From contig JAPPMP010000006.1 in the NCBI GenBank assembly GCA_028819005.1, positions 1-47,183 on the forward strand: a stretch of DNA of 47,183 bases. Direction: 5' to 3'. This document shows positions 18,710 through 26,471 of this stretch, piece by piece. Both the position numbers and the translations under genes were made by a program. The DNA is from Acidimicrobiaceae bacterium (GTDB lineage Bacteria; Actinomycetota; Acidimicrobiia; Acidimicrobiales; Aldehydirespiratoraceae). The notes beneath the pieces are model-generated. The model was not told the DNA's origin, searched no databases, and saw only the letters and a program-made list of their open reading frames with translations. Position 1 is the first letter of the stretch. Every line of letters starts with the position of its first letter.

Positions 18710-18740
18710 GCCGGTCTGATGCCCAGGCCCCGGCAACCGG

Positions 18741-18746
18741 TACAAT
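18741..18746 (+). promoter_or_regulatory. -10 box of a predicted leaderless hrcA promoter
   Basis: TACAAT ends 7 nt before the ATG at 18754 with no SD between. I find no CIRCE-type TTAGCACTC inverted repeat here, so hrcA autoregulation through a nearby CIRCE is not supported. Confidence 0.5.
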
Positions 18747-18753
18747 TCCGCTG

Positions 18754-19761
18754 ATGATCGACGATCAGCGCATGGTTTTCGACAACCGCAAGGCAGCGAT
18801 CCTCTCAGCCGTTGTCCAGCAGTACATCGAGACGGCCCAGCCGGTGGGTTCGAGCCGGGTGTCCAACGCTCCGGGAGTTGCCGTGTCGCCGGCAACCGTG
18901 CGCCACGAAATGGCGGTGCTCGAAGAGCAGGGTTATCTTGCCCAGCCGCACACCAGCGCCGGACGGATTCCGACCGACAAGGGCTACCGGTTCTTCGTCG
19001 ACGCCCTGCGCAAGCGCGACCCCTCGCTGGTCGCGGCCGATCGCGGAATGGTCCGACAGTTCTTCGCGGATGCACACGGCGAACTCGAGTCTGTACTTGC
19101 CCGCACGTCAGATCTGCTCATTTCCCTGACCGACTGCGCGGCCGTGGTGGTCGGCCCCAACATCGACGTCGCTCGCGTGCGGTCGACGCAGATGGTCGAC
19201 CTTGCTTCGCATGTGGTGATGGTCGTCGCGGTGATGTCCAACGGCGTGATCGAGAAGCGGACCGTTGAGGTCGCAACCGAACTCACCCCGCAGATCGTTC
19301 AAGACGCCAATCGCAGGCTGGCAGACACGGTCGTCGGCAGGTCTCTGGCGGAGATCCAGCCCCAGGCGCTCGACGACGACCCGCTCCTGAACGCCGCTGT
19401 CGAGGCGCTGCGCGCGGCAAGCCACACAGCGGAGATCGTTGTCGGAGGAGCATCGCGGGTCGCTGCAGCGTTCGACGCGGTAGACCAGATTCGCGAGGTG
19501 CTGGCCATTCTCGAACAGCAGATCGTGGTGGTTTCACTGATCCGCGATGTGCTCGACCGCGGCATGCGAGTCGCAATCGGGCAGGAGACCGGCGTCGAGC
19601 CTCTCGCGGACTGCTCTCTCGTCGTCGCCCCGTACTCTGTCGAGGGCGAGACGACCGGAATGATCGGTGTGCTGGGTCCCACGCGAATGGATTATGAGCA
19701 AGCGCTCTCCGCTGTAGCTGTGGTGAGTCGCCGGCTCGGTCGCGTGCTGAGCGAGAACTGA
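18754..19761 (+). CDS. hrcA: Heat-inducible transcription repressor HrcA
   Basis: A 335-residue repressor of heat-shock operons. It has the N-terminal winged helix with VSPATVRHEMAVLEEQGYL and the signature HTSAGRIPTDKGYRFFVD, followed by the GAF-like domain ending near VVSRRLGRVL. HrcA normally binds CIRCE sites and depends on GroEL for activity. dnaJ follows after 2 bp, so the two are one operon. Confidence 0.95.
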   Translation: MIDDQRMVFDNRKAAILSAVVQQYIETAQPVGSSRVSNAPGVAVSPATVRHEMAVLEEQGYLAQPHTSAGRIPTDKGYRFFVDALRKRDPSLVAADRGMVRQFFADAHGELESVLARTSDLLISLTDCAAVVVGPNIDVARVRSTQMVDLASHVVMVVAVMSNGVIEKRTVEVATELTPQIVQDANRRLADTVVGRSLAEIQPQALDDDPLLNAAVEALRAASHTAEIVVGGASRVAAAFDAVDQIREVLAILEQQIVVVSLIRDVLDRGMRVAIGQETGVEPLADCSLVVAPYSVEGETTGMIGVLGPTRMDYEQALSAVAVVSRRLGRVLSEN

Positions 19762-19763
19762 AG

Positions 19764-20864
19764 ATGGCTGACCACTATCAGACTCTGGGAGTCGAGCGGG
19801 ACGCGACCGACGAGGAGATCAAACGGGCCTACAAGAAGCTAGCTCGCCAATTCCATCCCGACATGAACCCTGGTGATTCGTCCGCCGAGACGCGGTTCAA
19901 GGAGGTGGCGGCCGCCTACGAAGTGCTCGCCGATCGCGACCGCCGAGCCCGTTATGACCGTTTCGGCACGGACGCGCCAGGAGCCGGCGATCCCTTCGGC
20001 GGCGGCTTGGGCGACATCTTCGAGGCGTTCTTCGGAGGTTCCGGTTTCGGCGGCCAGGCGCAGGGGCGAACAGGTCGTCCCCGCGGCGAGGACATCGAGG
20101 CGCACATCGACCTTGATCTTGAAGACGTGGTGTTCGGCGGGGAGCGCGACATCAAAGTGCGCACCGCGGTGCGTTGCGAACCTTGTGACGGGTCAGGCGC
20201 AGCGCCCGACACTCGACCTGTGGTCTGCGATGAATGCGGCGGAACCGGGCAGGTTCGACGAGTCCGCCAGTCCGTGCTCGGGCAGATGGTGACCGCGTCA
20301 GCCTGCCGGACCTGCGGCGGAGCGGGCGAGCGGATCGAGACTCCGTGCGACGAATGCGGGGGGTTGGGGCGAACGATCGAGCAACGAACCTACAAGGTCG
20401 AGGTTCCTGTGGGTGTGGACGATGGGACGACGCTGCGTCTCGGCGGCCGTGGCGCTGTGGGAATGCGCGGCGGCGCCCAGGGGGACCTCTACGTGCATGT
20501 CCGGGTGCGTCCGCATCCGGTATTCCACCGAGACGGGGACGATCTGCTCCACGCGCTGTACGTGCCGTTCACCCAGGTGGCGTTGGGAGCCGAACTCTCC
20601 TATGAGACCCTCGACGGTGTTGAAACCCTGGTGATCCCCCGTGCCACCGAGAGCGGCGCCGTGTTTCGGTTCCGCGGTCGCGGCGTTCCCCATGTTCAGG
20701 GGAGGGGGCGCGGCGATTTGCGGGTCGAGATCGTGGTCGACGTGCCCGATGAGCTCGACGAGGAGCAGGAGCGGCTGCTGCGAGATCTGGCCGAGGCGCG
20801 CGGCGAAGAGGTCGCAGAGCCTCCGCAGGGCTTGTTCTCGCGAATAAAGTCGGCCTTCACATGA
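19764..20864 (+). CDS. dnaJ: Molecular chaperone DnaJ
   Basis: A 366-residue type I J-protein. The J domain carries HPD at residues 31-33, a Gly/Phe-rich linker follows, and the zinc domain has four repeats (CEPCDGSG, CDECGGTG, CRTCGGAG, CDECGGLG), then the two beta-sandwich substrate domains. It stimulates DnaK ATPase and delivers clients. Association with hrcA, with no dnaK/grpE here, suggests a second, DnaJ2-type gene. Confidence 0.95.
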   Translation: MADHYQTLGVERDATDEEIKRAYKKLARQFHPDMNPGDSSAETRFKEVAAAYEVLADRDRRARYDRFGTDAPGAGDPFGGGLGDIFEAFFGGSGFGGQAQGRTGRPRGEDIEAHIDLDLEDVVFGGERDIKVRTAVRCEPCDGSGAAPDTRPVVCDECGGTGQVRRVRQSVLGQMVTASACRTCGGAGERIETPCDECGGLGRTIEQRTYKVEVPVGVDDGTTLRLGGRGAVGMRGGAQGDLYVHVRVRPHPVFHRDGDDLLHALYVPFTQVALGAELSYETLDGVETLVIPRATESGAVFRFRGRGVPHVQGRGRGDLRVEIVVDVPDELDEEQERLLRDLAEARGEEVAEPPQGLFSRIKSAFT

Positions 20865-20893
20865 TCTTTGGGCCCGCCCGCAGGTGACGACCG

Positions 20894-21313
20894 GTGGCAT
20901 CGCCGAAGTCGACCGCTGACTACAACAGGCGCGTGGGGGAGGCGCTGCGAGCTGCTCGGCGACGAAAGAAGATGTCGCTGCAGGAAGTCGAGGGATTGTC
21001 CGACCAGGAGTTCAAGGCGTCGGTTCTGGGGGCATATGAGCGCGGAGAACGGGCCATTTCAGTTCCGCGGCTCTGGCGATTGGCCGGTTTCTACGGTTTA
21101 GCTACAACGCAGCTCCTTCCGCCCGATGGATCCGCCTTCAGCGCCGATCGCGGATCGGGATCTGCCGATCCGGCGTTGGGCGATCTGGTCGAGAAGCTGG
21201 ATCTGTCGGGTTCTGAAGTTCAGACGCTCAAGCGGGTCCTGTCGTCGATTGCGGCTGCACTGGAGGCAGAGCCAGAACGGTCCCAGGATGAATCAGATCA
21301 GGGTTCCCGTTGA
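20894..21313 (+). CDS. BldD-like XRE-family regulator with a shortened C-terminus
   Basis: A 139-residue DNA-binding protein. The N-terminal part (AALRAARRRKKMSLQEVE, then ASVLGAYERGERAISVPRL and FYGLATTQLLP) closely follows streptomycete BldD, a master developmental regulator that dimerises on c-di-GMP. The C-terminal region is short and lacks the RGD and RQDD c-di-GMP-binding signatures of BldD, so it probably does not sense that ligand. The GTG start has no strong SD. The 3' end overlaps the convergent LysM gene by 86 bp, an unusually long overlap. Confidence 0.8.
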   Translation: MASPKSTADYNRRVGEALRAARRRKKMSLQEVEGLSDQEFKASVLGAYERGERAISVPRLWRLAGFYGLATTQLLPPDGSAFSADRGSGSADPALGDLVEKLDLSGSEVQTLKRVLSSIAAALEAEPERSQDESDQGSR

Positions 21314-22055
21314 GAATCTCGCGGTTCGTTTCGATGAGCAGGCGCCAGTAGGAGTCCACTGTCGTTGGTTCAGCGTCGTAGCCCTGATCGAGCACGGTCT
21401 TCGTCGCGATCTTCCATAGGTGGTCGCCCTCGCTGACCGTCCAATGCCGCGATGCCGCCGAAGAGCCGCTTTGATGCGGGTCGCCGGAGGACTCGACGAG
21501 CCTGGAAGCAGTCTTGTCCGAGGCGGGCACCCTTGTCGTCTTCGTCGCTTGTGCGGGCATCTTCGAGGATTCAGCCGTTGGCGGGTCAGTTTCGAGCGGA
21601 CCGAGATCGGTCAGAACCGGCGTGAACCGGGACGGCTCGACCTGTGGCCCGAGATCCTCCAAGACCACGCGGTCGTCTGCGCTTTGAGTGCCGGCGGCTG
21701 CGACCGTGGGGGCGGCGAGCGTCACGGTTACGACGCCGGCGGCGAGGATCTCCCTGAAGGAGCCCGGCGTGATGCGACGCCAGACGCCCTGCAACAGGCC
21801 GTTTGGTCCGAGCACCGCGAGCAGGCCGGCCGTACCGACGAAAATGCCCCAGCCGGCCAGCGTGATGCCGGCGACACGGAGCAGGGTTATCGACGCGGCA
21901 GCGGTGCCGTGCCTCTCCCACCAGTCGGCGAATGCGCCAGGGTCTGCCGGCGGCCAGGGCGTCGAAGCGTTGAGCTCGATCAGCGCGGCTGCGCAACAGA
22001 GCGACAGCAACGCCAGCGCAGCACAGCGCAGCGGGTCGGGACGGTGTGTGTTCAT
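21228..22055 (-). CDS. Membrane protein with C-terminal LysM domain
   Basis: A 275-residue protein. Two hydrophobic segments lie within about residues 10-75, followed by another near 105-120 and an extracytoplasmic linker. The C-terminal LysM reads WTVSEGDHLWKIATKTVL, then NREILNGNPDLIHPGTVLALP (about 193-265). LysM domains bind peptidoglycan, so it likely tethers something to the wall. The start MNTHRPDPLR at 22055 has GGAG upstream and overlaps the stop of the pseudokinase gene as ATGA, which argues that the two act together. The frame continues upstream into the kinase gene, but that part is a shadow. Confidence 0.75.
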   Translation of the reverse strand: MNTHRPDPLRCAALALLSLCCAAALIELNASTPWPPADPGAFADWWERHGTAAASITLLRVAGITLAGWGIFVGTAGLLAVLGPNGLLQGVWRRITPGSFREILAAGVVTVTLAAPTVAAAGTQSADDRVVLEDLGPQVEPSRFTPVLTDLGPLETDPPTAESSKMPAQATKTTRVPASDKTASRLVESSGDPHQSGSSAASRHWTVSEGDHLWKIATKTVLDQGYDAEPTTVDSYWRLLIETNREILNGNPDLIHPGTVLALPPVQPQSTTGPA

Positions 22056-23212
22056 GACAGCTCCATTTCGATGAGTGTTGATCCGCCGGAGCGGATGACC
22101 CGAAGGTGATCGCACCCGCCGATCGGGTCGTTGCGAAGGTCGACGGCCCCCTCGACCACGGTCACGTAGTCGGCCTCGAGCCGTTCGGAGGGTGCCGGCC
22201 AAGCCGCGAACACCGCGACCAGCCCGGTGCTCGGTTGAAGCAGCGCCGGTGTTGCGTTTCCGTCGCACGTCCAGTCGCCGAGAACCGCCACATCGCCTAC
22301 TTGGCCGACCCCGTAGCGGCGGCCCTGATGGGTGATGATCAGGGGTTCGTTATTGCCGACCCCGGTTTGACTCTCAGCCAGTGCGCTCGTGTCCGGCGCT
22401 GGAACGGCCGCCGATCCGGCGCCTGCAGGCGCCGGATCGGCTGATGCGAACTCGGTTGGCGCGAGTTCATCTGCTGCTGGATCGGCAGGCGCCGGATCAG
22501 CCTGAACCGCGCTGAGTTCGGGGGTGTTTTCGGTTGAACCCCCGGGCTTGAACACCAGCCAACCCAGCACAGCCAGCCCGATCAGCGCGATGACCGCGGT
22601 GGAGGCCCGTCCAAAAGGCGCCGGCGGAGCGATTCGAGCACGCGGGACCGTGCGCCTGCGGGGACCGCCGTGCAGGCGGTCGAGTTCCGCGGTGAGATCG
22701 CCGGCCGTCACCGAGCCTCGCTCAGCACGTCGCGCCAGAGTTTCAAGCTGGCGGCGCTCCTTCTCGTCGCAAGCCGCAGCAAGGTGGTCGATCAAGCCCG
22801 CCAAACCCGCCAGATCACGCGCGCAACCCGCGTCGCTGGAGACAGTGGCGTCGGCCAGCCCGCACAGGACCGGGCGCTTGTCGGGCGCCACCAGGACATG
22901 CTCGGGACACAGCGCGCCGTGGACGGTGCCGAGGTCGTGGAGGTCGGCGACTATCGAAGCCGCCGAGGCGAGCGCTTCGAGCGACTCGGCGGGAGTAGCG
23001 GGCGGCTGGGTCGCCCAGGAGTCGGGGCCCACGAATGCCAGGTACAACTCGACAGATGGCCCCTCCACGAAATCAACGAACTGCACGACCCCGGGATGTT
23101 CCAAGCGCCTCAGCAGTTGCGCCTCATGCCGAATCCGATCCGAGTCCCCCGGGGGTGCGGTTTTGCAAGCCAACAGGTTCCCGTTTCTTCGGGTGACCGT
23201 GATGCCCGTCAT
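22052..23212 (-). CDS. Membrane-anchored protein pseudokinase
   Basis: A 386-residue protein with an N-terminal Ser/Thr-kinase fold, a transmembrane helix (about 204-222, VIALIGLAVLGWLVF) and an Ala/Pro/Asp-rich external segment. The ATP-lysine (ACK, K17) and helix-C Glu (E30) are kept. The catalytic loop is HGALCPEHV instead of HRDLKPEN, and the DFG position reads CGLAD, so both catalytic and Mg-binding Asp residues are missing. Catalysis is therefore unlikely, and a scaffold or sensor role is inferred. The external domain, after the ADPAPA repeats, resembles a folded Ig/beta domain but I cannot name it. It is coupled to the LysM gene. Confidence 0.75.
   Translation of the reverse strand: MTGITVTRRNGNLLACKTAPPGDSDRIRHEAQLLRRLEHPGVVQFVDFVEGPSVELYLAFVGPDSWATQPPATPAESLEALASAASIVADLHDLGTVHGALCPEHVLVAPDKRPVLCGLADATVSSDAGCARDLAGLAGLIDHLAAACDEKERRQLETLARRAERGSVTAGDLTAELDRLHGGPRRRTVPRARIAPPAPFGRASTAVIALIGLAVLGWLVFKPGGSTENTPELSAVQADPAPADPAADELAPTEFASADPAPAGAGSAAVPAPDTSALAESQTGVGNNEPLIITHQGRRYGVGQVGDVAVLGDWTCDGNATPALLQPSTGLVAVFAAWPAPSERLEADYVTVVEGAVDLRNDPIGGCDHLRVIRSGGSTLIEMELS
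22410..22441. repeat. Perfect 32-bp palindrome inside the pseudokinase gene
   Basis: The 16-nt arm GCCGATCCGGCGCCTG is followed directly by its exact reverse complement. It lies in the part encoding the Ala/Pro/Asp-rich linker. A related stretch, GCAGGCGCCGGATC, recurs at about 22485-22498, so the linker coding region has expanded from a short repeat. In mRNA this would be a very strong hairpin. Confidence 0.85.
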
Positions 23213-23285
23213 GGTTATTGATATAACATGAAATTATGTGATTTACAACCACAAATCCCAGAGGCAAGCGCGGAAGCCGGACCGG

Positions 23286-23291
23286 TAGCCT
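23286..23291 (+). promoter_or_regulatory. -10 box of a predicted leaderless promoter (DUF512 gene)
   Basis: TAGCCT ends 7 nt before the ATG at 23299. The intergenic stretch 23213-23285 is AT-rich compared with its surroundings and must also hold the divergent pseudokinase promoter. Confidence 0.45.
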
Positions 23292-23298
23292 TGAGGTG

Positions 23299-24756
23299 AT
23301 GTCGTTTCCGCTCGTAGTTTCTTTGGAGCCGGAGTCACCCGCTGAGCAGGCCGGACTCAAGGTGGGCGATGAGATCTTGAAGATCGACGGCGAGGCGCCG
23401 CGTGATGTCATCCGCTGGCAGATCCTGACCGACGACGCCGTTGTGCCGCTCAGCGTGCAACGAGAATCACAGCGTCTCGACCTGGTCGTGACGAAACGCG
23501 CCGGAGAACCGCTCGGCGCCGAAGTGCATGCGGCCGTGTTCGACAAAGTGCAGACATGCGACAACCACTGCGAGTTCTGCTTCATCCATCAACTGCCCCG
23601 AGGAATGCGCCGCTCGCTGTACCTGAAAGACGACGACTACAGGCTCTCGTTCCTGTACGGGAACTTCACGACCCTGACACGTTTCTCCGAACTCGACATG
23701 GAACGAGTCATCACCGAGCGCCTGTCGCCGCTCAACGTGTCGATTCACGCAACGGACCCGCAGATCCGCGCTGAAATTCTGGGCAACCGGCGAGGAGCGG
23801 TGTCCCTGCGGTGGCTCCGGGCGCTGTTGGACCACGGGATCGAGGTTCACGGCCAGGTGGTGGTGTGCCCCGGAGTCAACGATGGCGACGTGCTCGAGGA
23901 CACTCTCGCTGGAGTCCTGGAACGGTTCGGGGAGTTGGCGACGGTCTGCGTTGTGCCGTTGGGGGTGTCGCGTTTCAACAAGCAGAAGCGGATGCGGCCC
24001 CACACGATCACAGAAGCGCAGCGGGTCCTGGACATTGTCGGCGATTGGCAGGAGGCATTCCTTGGCGTGCTCGGTCGACGACTGGTGTTCGCAGCCGACG
24101 AGTACTACCTGATGGCCCGCAGGCCGTTCCCCGAAGCTGACAGCTACGAAGGATTCCCGATGCATGAAGACGGGATCGGCATGGCACGCACGCTCGAGTC
24201 GGAGTTCCATAGTCCGACGACCGAACCGACACGCCCCAGATCGGGGTTTTTCGCCTGGGTCGATGGAGCGCCCGCCGACGGTTACAGATCGCCGCGCTCG
24301 GGTTCGCCGGCCTGCTCGGTCGGTGCTCCCGAAGCCCCCGGGTCAGACGCGTCCGGCGACGCCTCGGCGCCGAGGGCGACACGAGTGTCGCTCGGTGCGG
24401 TGAGGCATGCGCCCGTCGGGGTGCTGACCGGGACGATGTCGGTTCCTGTGATCGAGTCGTTGACGAACTCGCTGGACCGCTCCGACGTGCGAGTCATCGG
24501 TGTGCCGAACCGCTACTTCGGCGGCAACATCGGGGTCGCGGGGCTGATGGTGGGCGAGGACCTGGCGAGGGTGCTGGCCAAAGAACCGCAAGGCCATCGT
24601 TATCTTCTGCCCGACGTCTGTTTGAGTCGGGGAGTGTTCCTCGACGGCGCCTCTCCCCGGGATCTGCCCCGCGCCGTCGAAGTTGTGCCGACCGACGGCA
24701 CGGCCCTGCGCCGGGCCTTGACCCTCGGCCCCCGAACAGCGGCGGCCCGGGCATGA
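23299..24756 (+). CDS. DUF512 family PDZ/radical-SAM-like protein
   Basis: A 485-residue protein. An N-terminal PDZ-like segment (ESPAEQAGLKVGDEILKIDG) leads into a radical-SAM-like core with CDNHCEFCF (C87-x3-C91-x2-C94) as the Fe-S ligand motif, followed by FLYGNFTTLTRF and the DUF512 domain. The family is widespread and usually adjacent to der, but its reaction is not established. Residues around 310-360 are a Ser/Ala/Pro-rich insertion that looks unstructured. ATG at 23299 is preferred to the GTG one codon earlier. The stop overlaps the der start (ATGA). Confidence 0.85.
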   Translation: MSFPLVVSLEPESPAEQAGLKVGDEILKIDGEAPRDVIRWQILTDDAVVPLSVQRESQRLDLVVTKRAGEPLGAEVHAAVFDKVQTCDNHCEFCFIHQLPRGMRRSLYLKDDDYRLSFLYGNFTTLTRFSELDMERVITERLSPLNVSIHATDPQIRAEILGNRRGAVSLRWLRALLDHGIEVHGQVVVCPGVNDGDVLEDTLAGVLERFGELATVCVVPLGVSRFNKQKRMRPHTITEAQRVLDIVGDWQEAFLGVLGRRLVFAADEYYLMARRPFPEADSYEGFPMHEDGIGMARTLESEFHSPTTEPTRPRSGFFAWVDGAPADGYRSPRSGSPACSVGAPEAPGSDASGDASAPRATRVSLGAVRHAPVGVLTGTMSVPVIESLTNSLDRSDVRVIGVPNRYFGGNIGVAGLMVGEDLARVLAKEPQGHRYLLPDVCLSRGVFLDGASPRDLPRAVEVVPTDGTALRRALTLGPRTAAARA

Positions 24757-26060
24757 CCCTTCCAGTTGTGGCTGTGGTGGGTTGTCCGAACGTCGGCAAA
24801 TCTACGCTGGTCAACCGCATCATCGGACGACGCGAGACGATCGTTGAGCCTCGTCCCGGCGTCACCCGGGATCGCAAGGTCCTCGAGGCGGAATGGCTCG
24901 GTCGTCATTTCCGCCTTCTCGACACCGGCGGATGGACAGCCGACGGCGACCTGCTCGATGACAAGGTGTCGAAGCAGTCCGAGTTGGCGATGGCACAGAG
25001 CGACGTCGTGGTTTTCGTGGCCGACGCCACGGTCGGGGTTACACCGGACGATCAACAGGTGGTCAAACATTTGCGACGCTCCAAGGCGCCGGTTCTGCTG
25101 GTGGCCAACAAAGTCGACGACGCCGGCCATGAGCACTCGATCTGGGAGTTGCTGGGCCTCGGCTTGGGCGACCCGTTCCCGGTCAGCGCCCTGCACGGTC
25201 GGGGAACGGGCGATCTGTTGGACGAGGTGGTTCGCCTTCTGCCGGGCGATCCGAGCGACACGCCGGCGGATCCCGGCGACCACGATCCGAACATGTTCGC
25301 GGTGGCGCTGGTGGGGCGCCCCAACGTGGGAAAATCGACGCTGTTCAATCGGCTGACAGGCGAGGAACGAGCGATAGTCCACGACAGGCCCGGCACGACC
25401 CGCGACGCCATCGACACCGTCGTGGAAACCGACCACGGTCCGATCCGTTTCATCGACACCGCCGGGATGCGTCGCAAGGCGCGGATAGCCGAGGACACCG
25501 AGTACTACTCTCTGCTTCGAGCGCTGAAGGCCGTCGACAGCTCTGATGTTGCGCTGCTGGTGATCGACGCCACCGTCGGGGTCACCCACCAGGACCAGCG
25601 CCTCGCCGAGCGGGTGGACGGAGCGGGTTGCCCGATCGTGATTCTGCTCAACAAATGGGAGCTGCTCGACACCGTCGAGCGAACCAAGATAGCTGTCGAC
25701 GTGGAGCGCAAACTCGGGTTCCTGGGGGACTCCCCGGTGCTGCGGATCAGCGCCCTGACGGGCAAGGGCGTCAACCGACTGTGGCCGGCGATCCAGACGT
25801 CAGTCGTCGAGTACCGCACTCGGATTCCGACTCGCGACGTCAACAAAGTGATCCGTTCCGCACAAGCAGCGCAGCCCGCTCCGCGCGGGGCGCGGGTGCT
25901 TTATGCGACGCAGGGGGCCACCGACCCGCCGACTTTCGTGCTGTTCGTCAACAGGGAACTGCCGAGGACATATATGCGCTACATCGAGCGTCGGCTGCGG
26001 GAGGAGTTCGGATTGGGCTCGACTCCGATCAGGCTTCGGGTCCGAAAGCGCAGCGGTTAA
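24753..26060 (+). CDS. der: Ribosome biogenesis GTPase Der (EngA)
   Basis: A 435-residue protein with two tandem GTPase domains and a KH-like C-terminal domain. Domain 1 has GCPNVGKSTL and DTGGW. Domain 2 has GRPNVGKSTLFNRL, DTAGMRRKARI and NKWEL. Der is needed for 50S subunit maturation. Length and motifs are intact. It is translationally coupled to the DUF512 gene. It is the last clear core gene before the accessory region, and a tRNA-Arg fragment begins 5 bp after its stop. Confidence 0.97.
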   Translation: MTLPVVAVVGCPNVGKSTLVNRIIGRRETIVEPRPGVTRDRKVLEAEWLGRHFRLLDTGGWTADGDLLDDKVSKQSELAMAQSDVVVFVADATVGVTPDDQQVVKHLRRSKAPVLLVANKVDDAGHEHSIWELLGLGLGDPFPVSALHGRGTGDLLDEVVRLLPGDPSDTPADPGDHDPNMFAVALVGRPNVGKSTLFNRLTGEERAIVHDRPGTTRDAIDTVVETDHGPIRFIDTAGMRRKARIAEDTEYYSLLRALKAVDSSDVALLVIDATVGVTHQDQRLAERVDGAGCPIVILLNKWELLDTVERTKIAVDVERKLGFLGDSPVLRISALTGKGVNRLWPAIQTSVVEYRTRIPTRDVNKVIRSAQAAQPAPRGARVLYATQGATDPPTFVLFVNRELPRTYMRYIERRLREEFGLGSTPIRLRVRKRSG

Positions 26061-26065
26061 CCGTC

Positions 26066-26122
26066 TGGAAGAGCGCTCGGCTTCTAACCGAGAGGCAGCA
26101 GGTTCGAGTCCTGCCAGGGGCG
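26066..26122 (+). tRNA. tRNA-Arg(UCU) 3' portion, apparently truncated
   Basis: The anticodon stem CTCGG/CCGAG encloses CTTCTAA (anticodon TCT), followed by a variable loop and a T arm GCAGG-TTCGAGT-CCTGC. The 3' acceptor strand CAGGGGC plus discriminator G is present. The matching 5' acceptor GCCCCTG and the 5' D-stem GCTC are absent: the sequence upstream is the end of der. Only about 57 nt from the D loop to the 3' end remain, so it is probably not a working tRNA but a remnant such as an attachment-site copy. A very unusual complete tRNA is the alternative. Confidence 0.6.
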
Positions 26123-26471
26123 CTACCGCTTGACGGTCCCGTCGTTCACGCGTTGACCGACGCGTATGCGGCTTCGATGACTTCTCCCCGCCCTAGACGA
26201 CGGGGTTGTCATGACCCCGTGCAGGCCCCCGCCGTAAGAAGCGGAGGGATCAGTCATGCTGATCGAAGCGTCATAAGACCGGACACTCAACCGGCAATCG
26301 CACAGCCCTGCGAACACAAAACCTCGAAAGAGGCAGCGTGACTCCGCAAGGAGGGATTCGTGAACAAAACAACACGAACAATCAACGGGCTATAGTGGTG
26401 CTGGGCGAAACCAACTCGGCTGCTGAGGCGAGTTCCTGGAGGGGAACCGGTTCAACGCAACGGGAGTCACG
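26123..26471 (+). promoter_or_regulatory. Structured 349-bp leader before the SpoIIE-type phosphatase gene
   Basis: No long gene is present. CCCCG (26186-26190) can pair with CGGGG (26201-26205), or ACGGGG (26200-26205) can pair with CCCCGT (26215-26220), two mutually exclusive hairpins. GATCAG/CTGATC (26248-26264) forms a third stem. The string CTTCTCCCCGCCCTAGACGA resembles, from memory, end sequences of IS200/IS605-type elements, so an IS remnant is one explanation; a cis-acting RNA is another. A short ORF with a strong SD follows, and the phosphatase gene has GGGAG 5 nt before its ATG. Confidence 0.4.
26360..26395 (+). CDS. Possible 11-residue leader peptide
   Basis: GTG at 26360 encodes MNKTTRTINGL and then stops. 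A strong SD, AAGGAGGG (26348-26355), lies 4 nt upstream. The peptide is rich in Thr and polar residues and has no family. Its position between the hairpin region and the phosphatase gene fits a translated leader, but chance cannot be excluded. Confidence 0.3.
   Translation: MNKTTRTINGL

Noticed and set aside
18700..18760. CIRCE operator before hrcA
   Set aside because: No TTAGCACTC-type inverted repeat is present.
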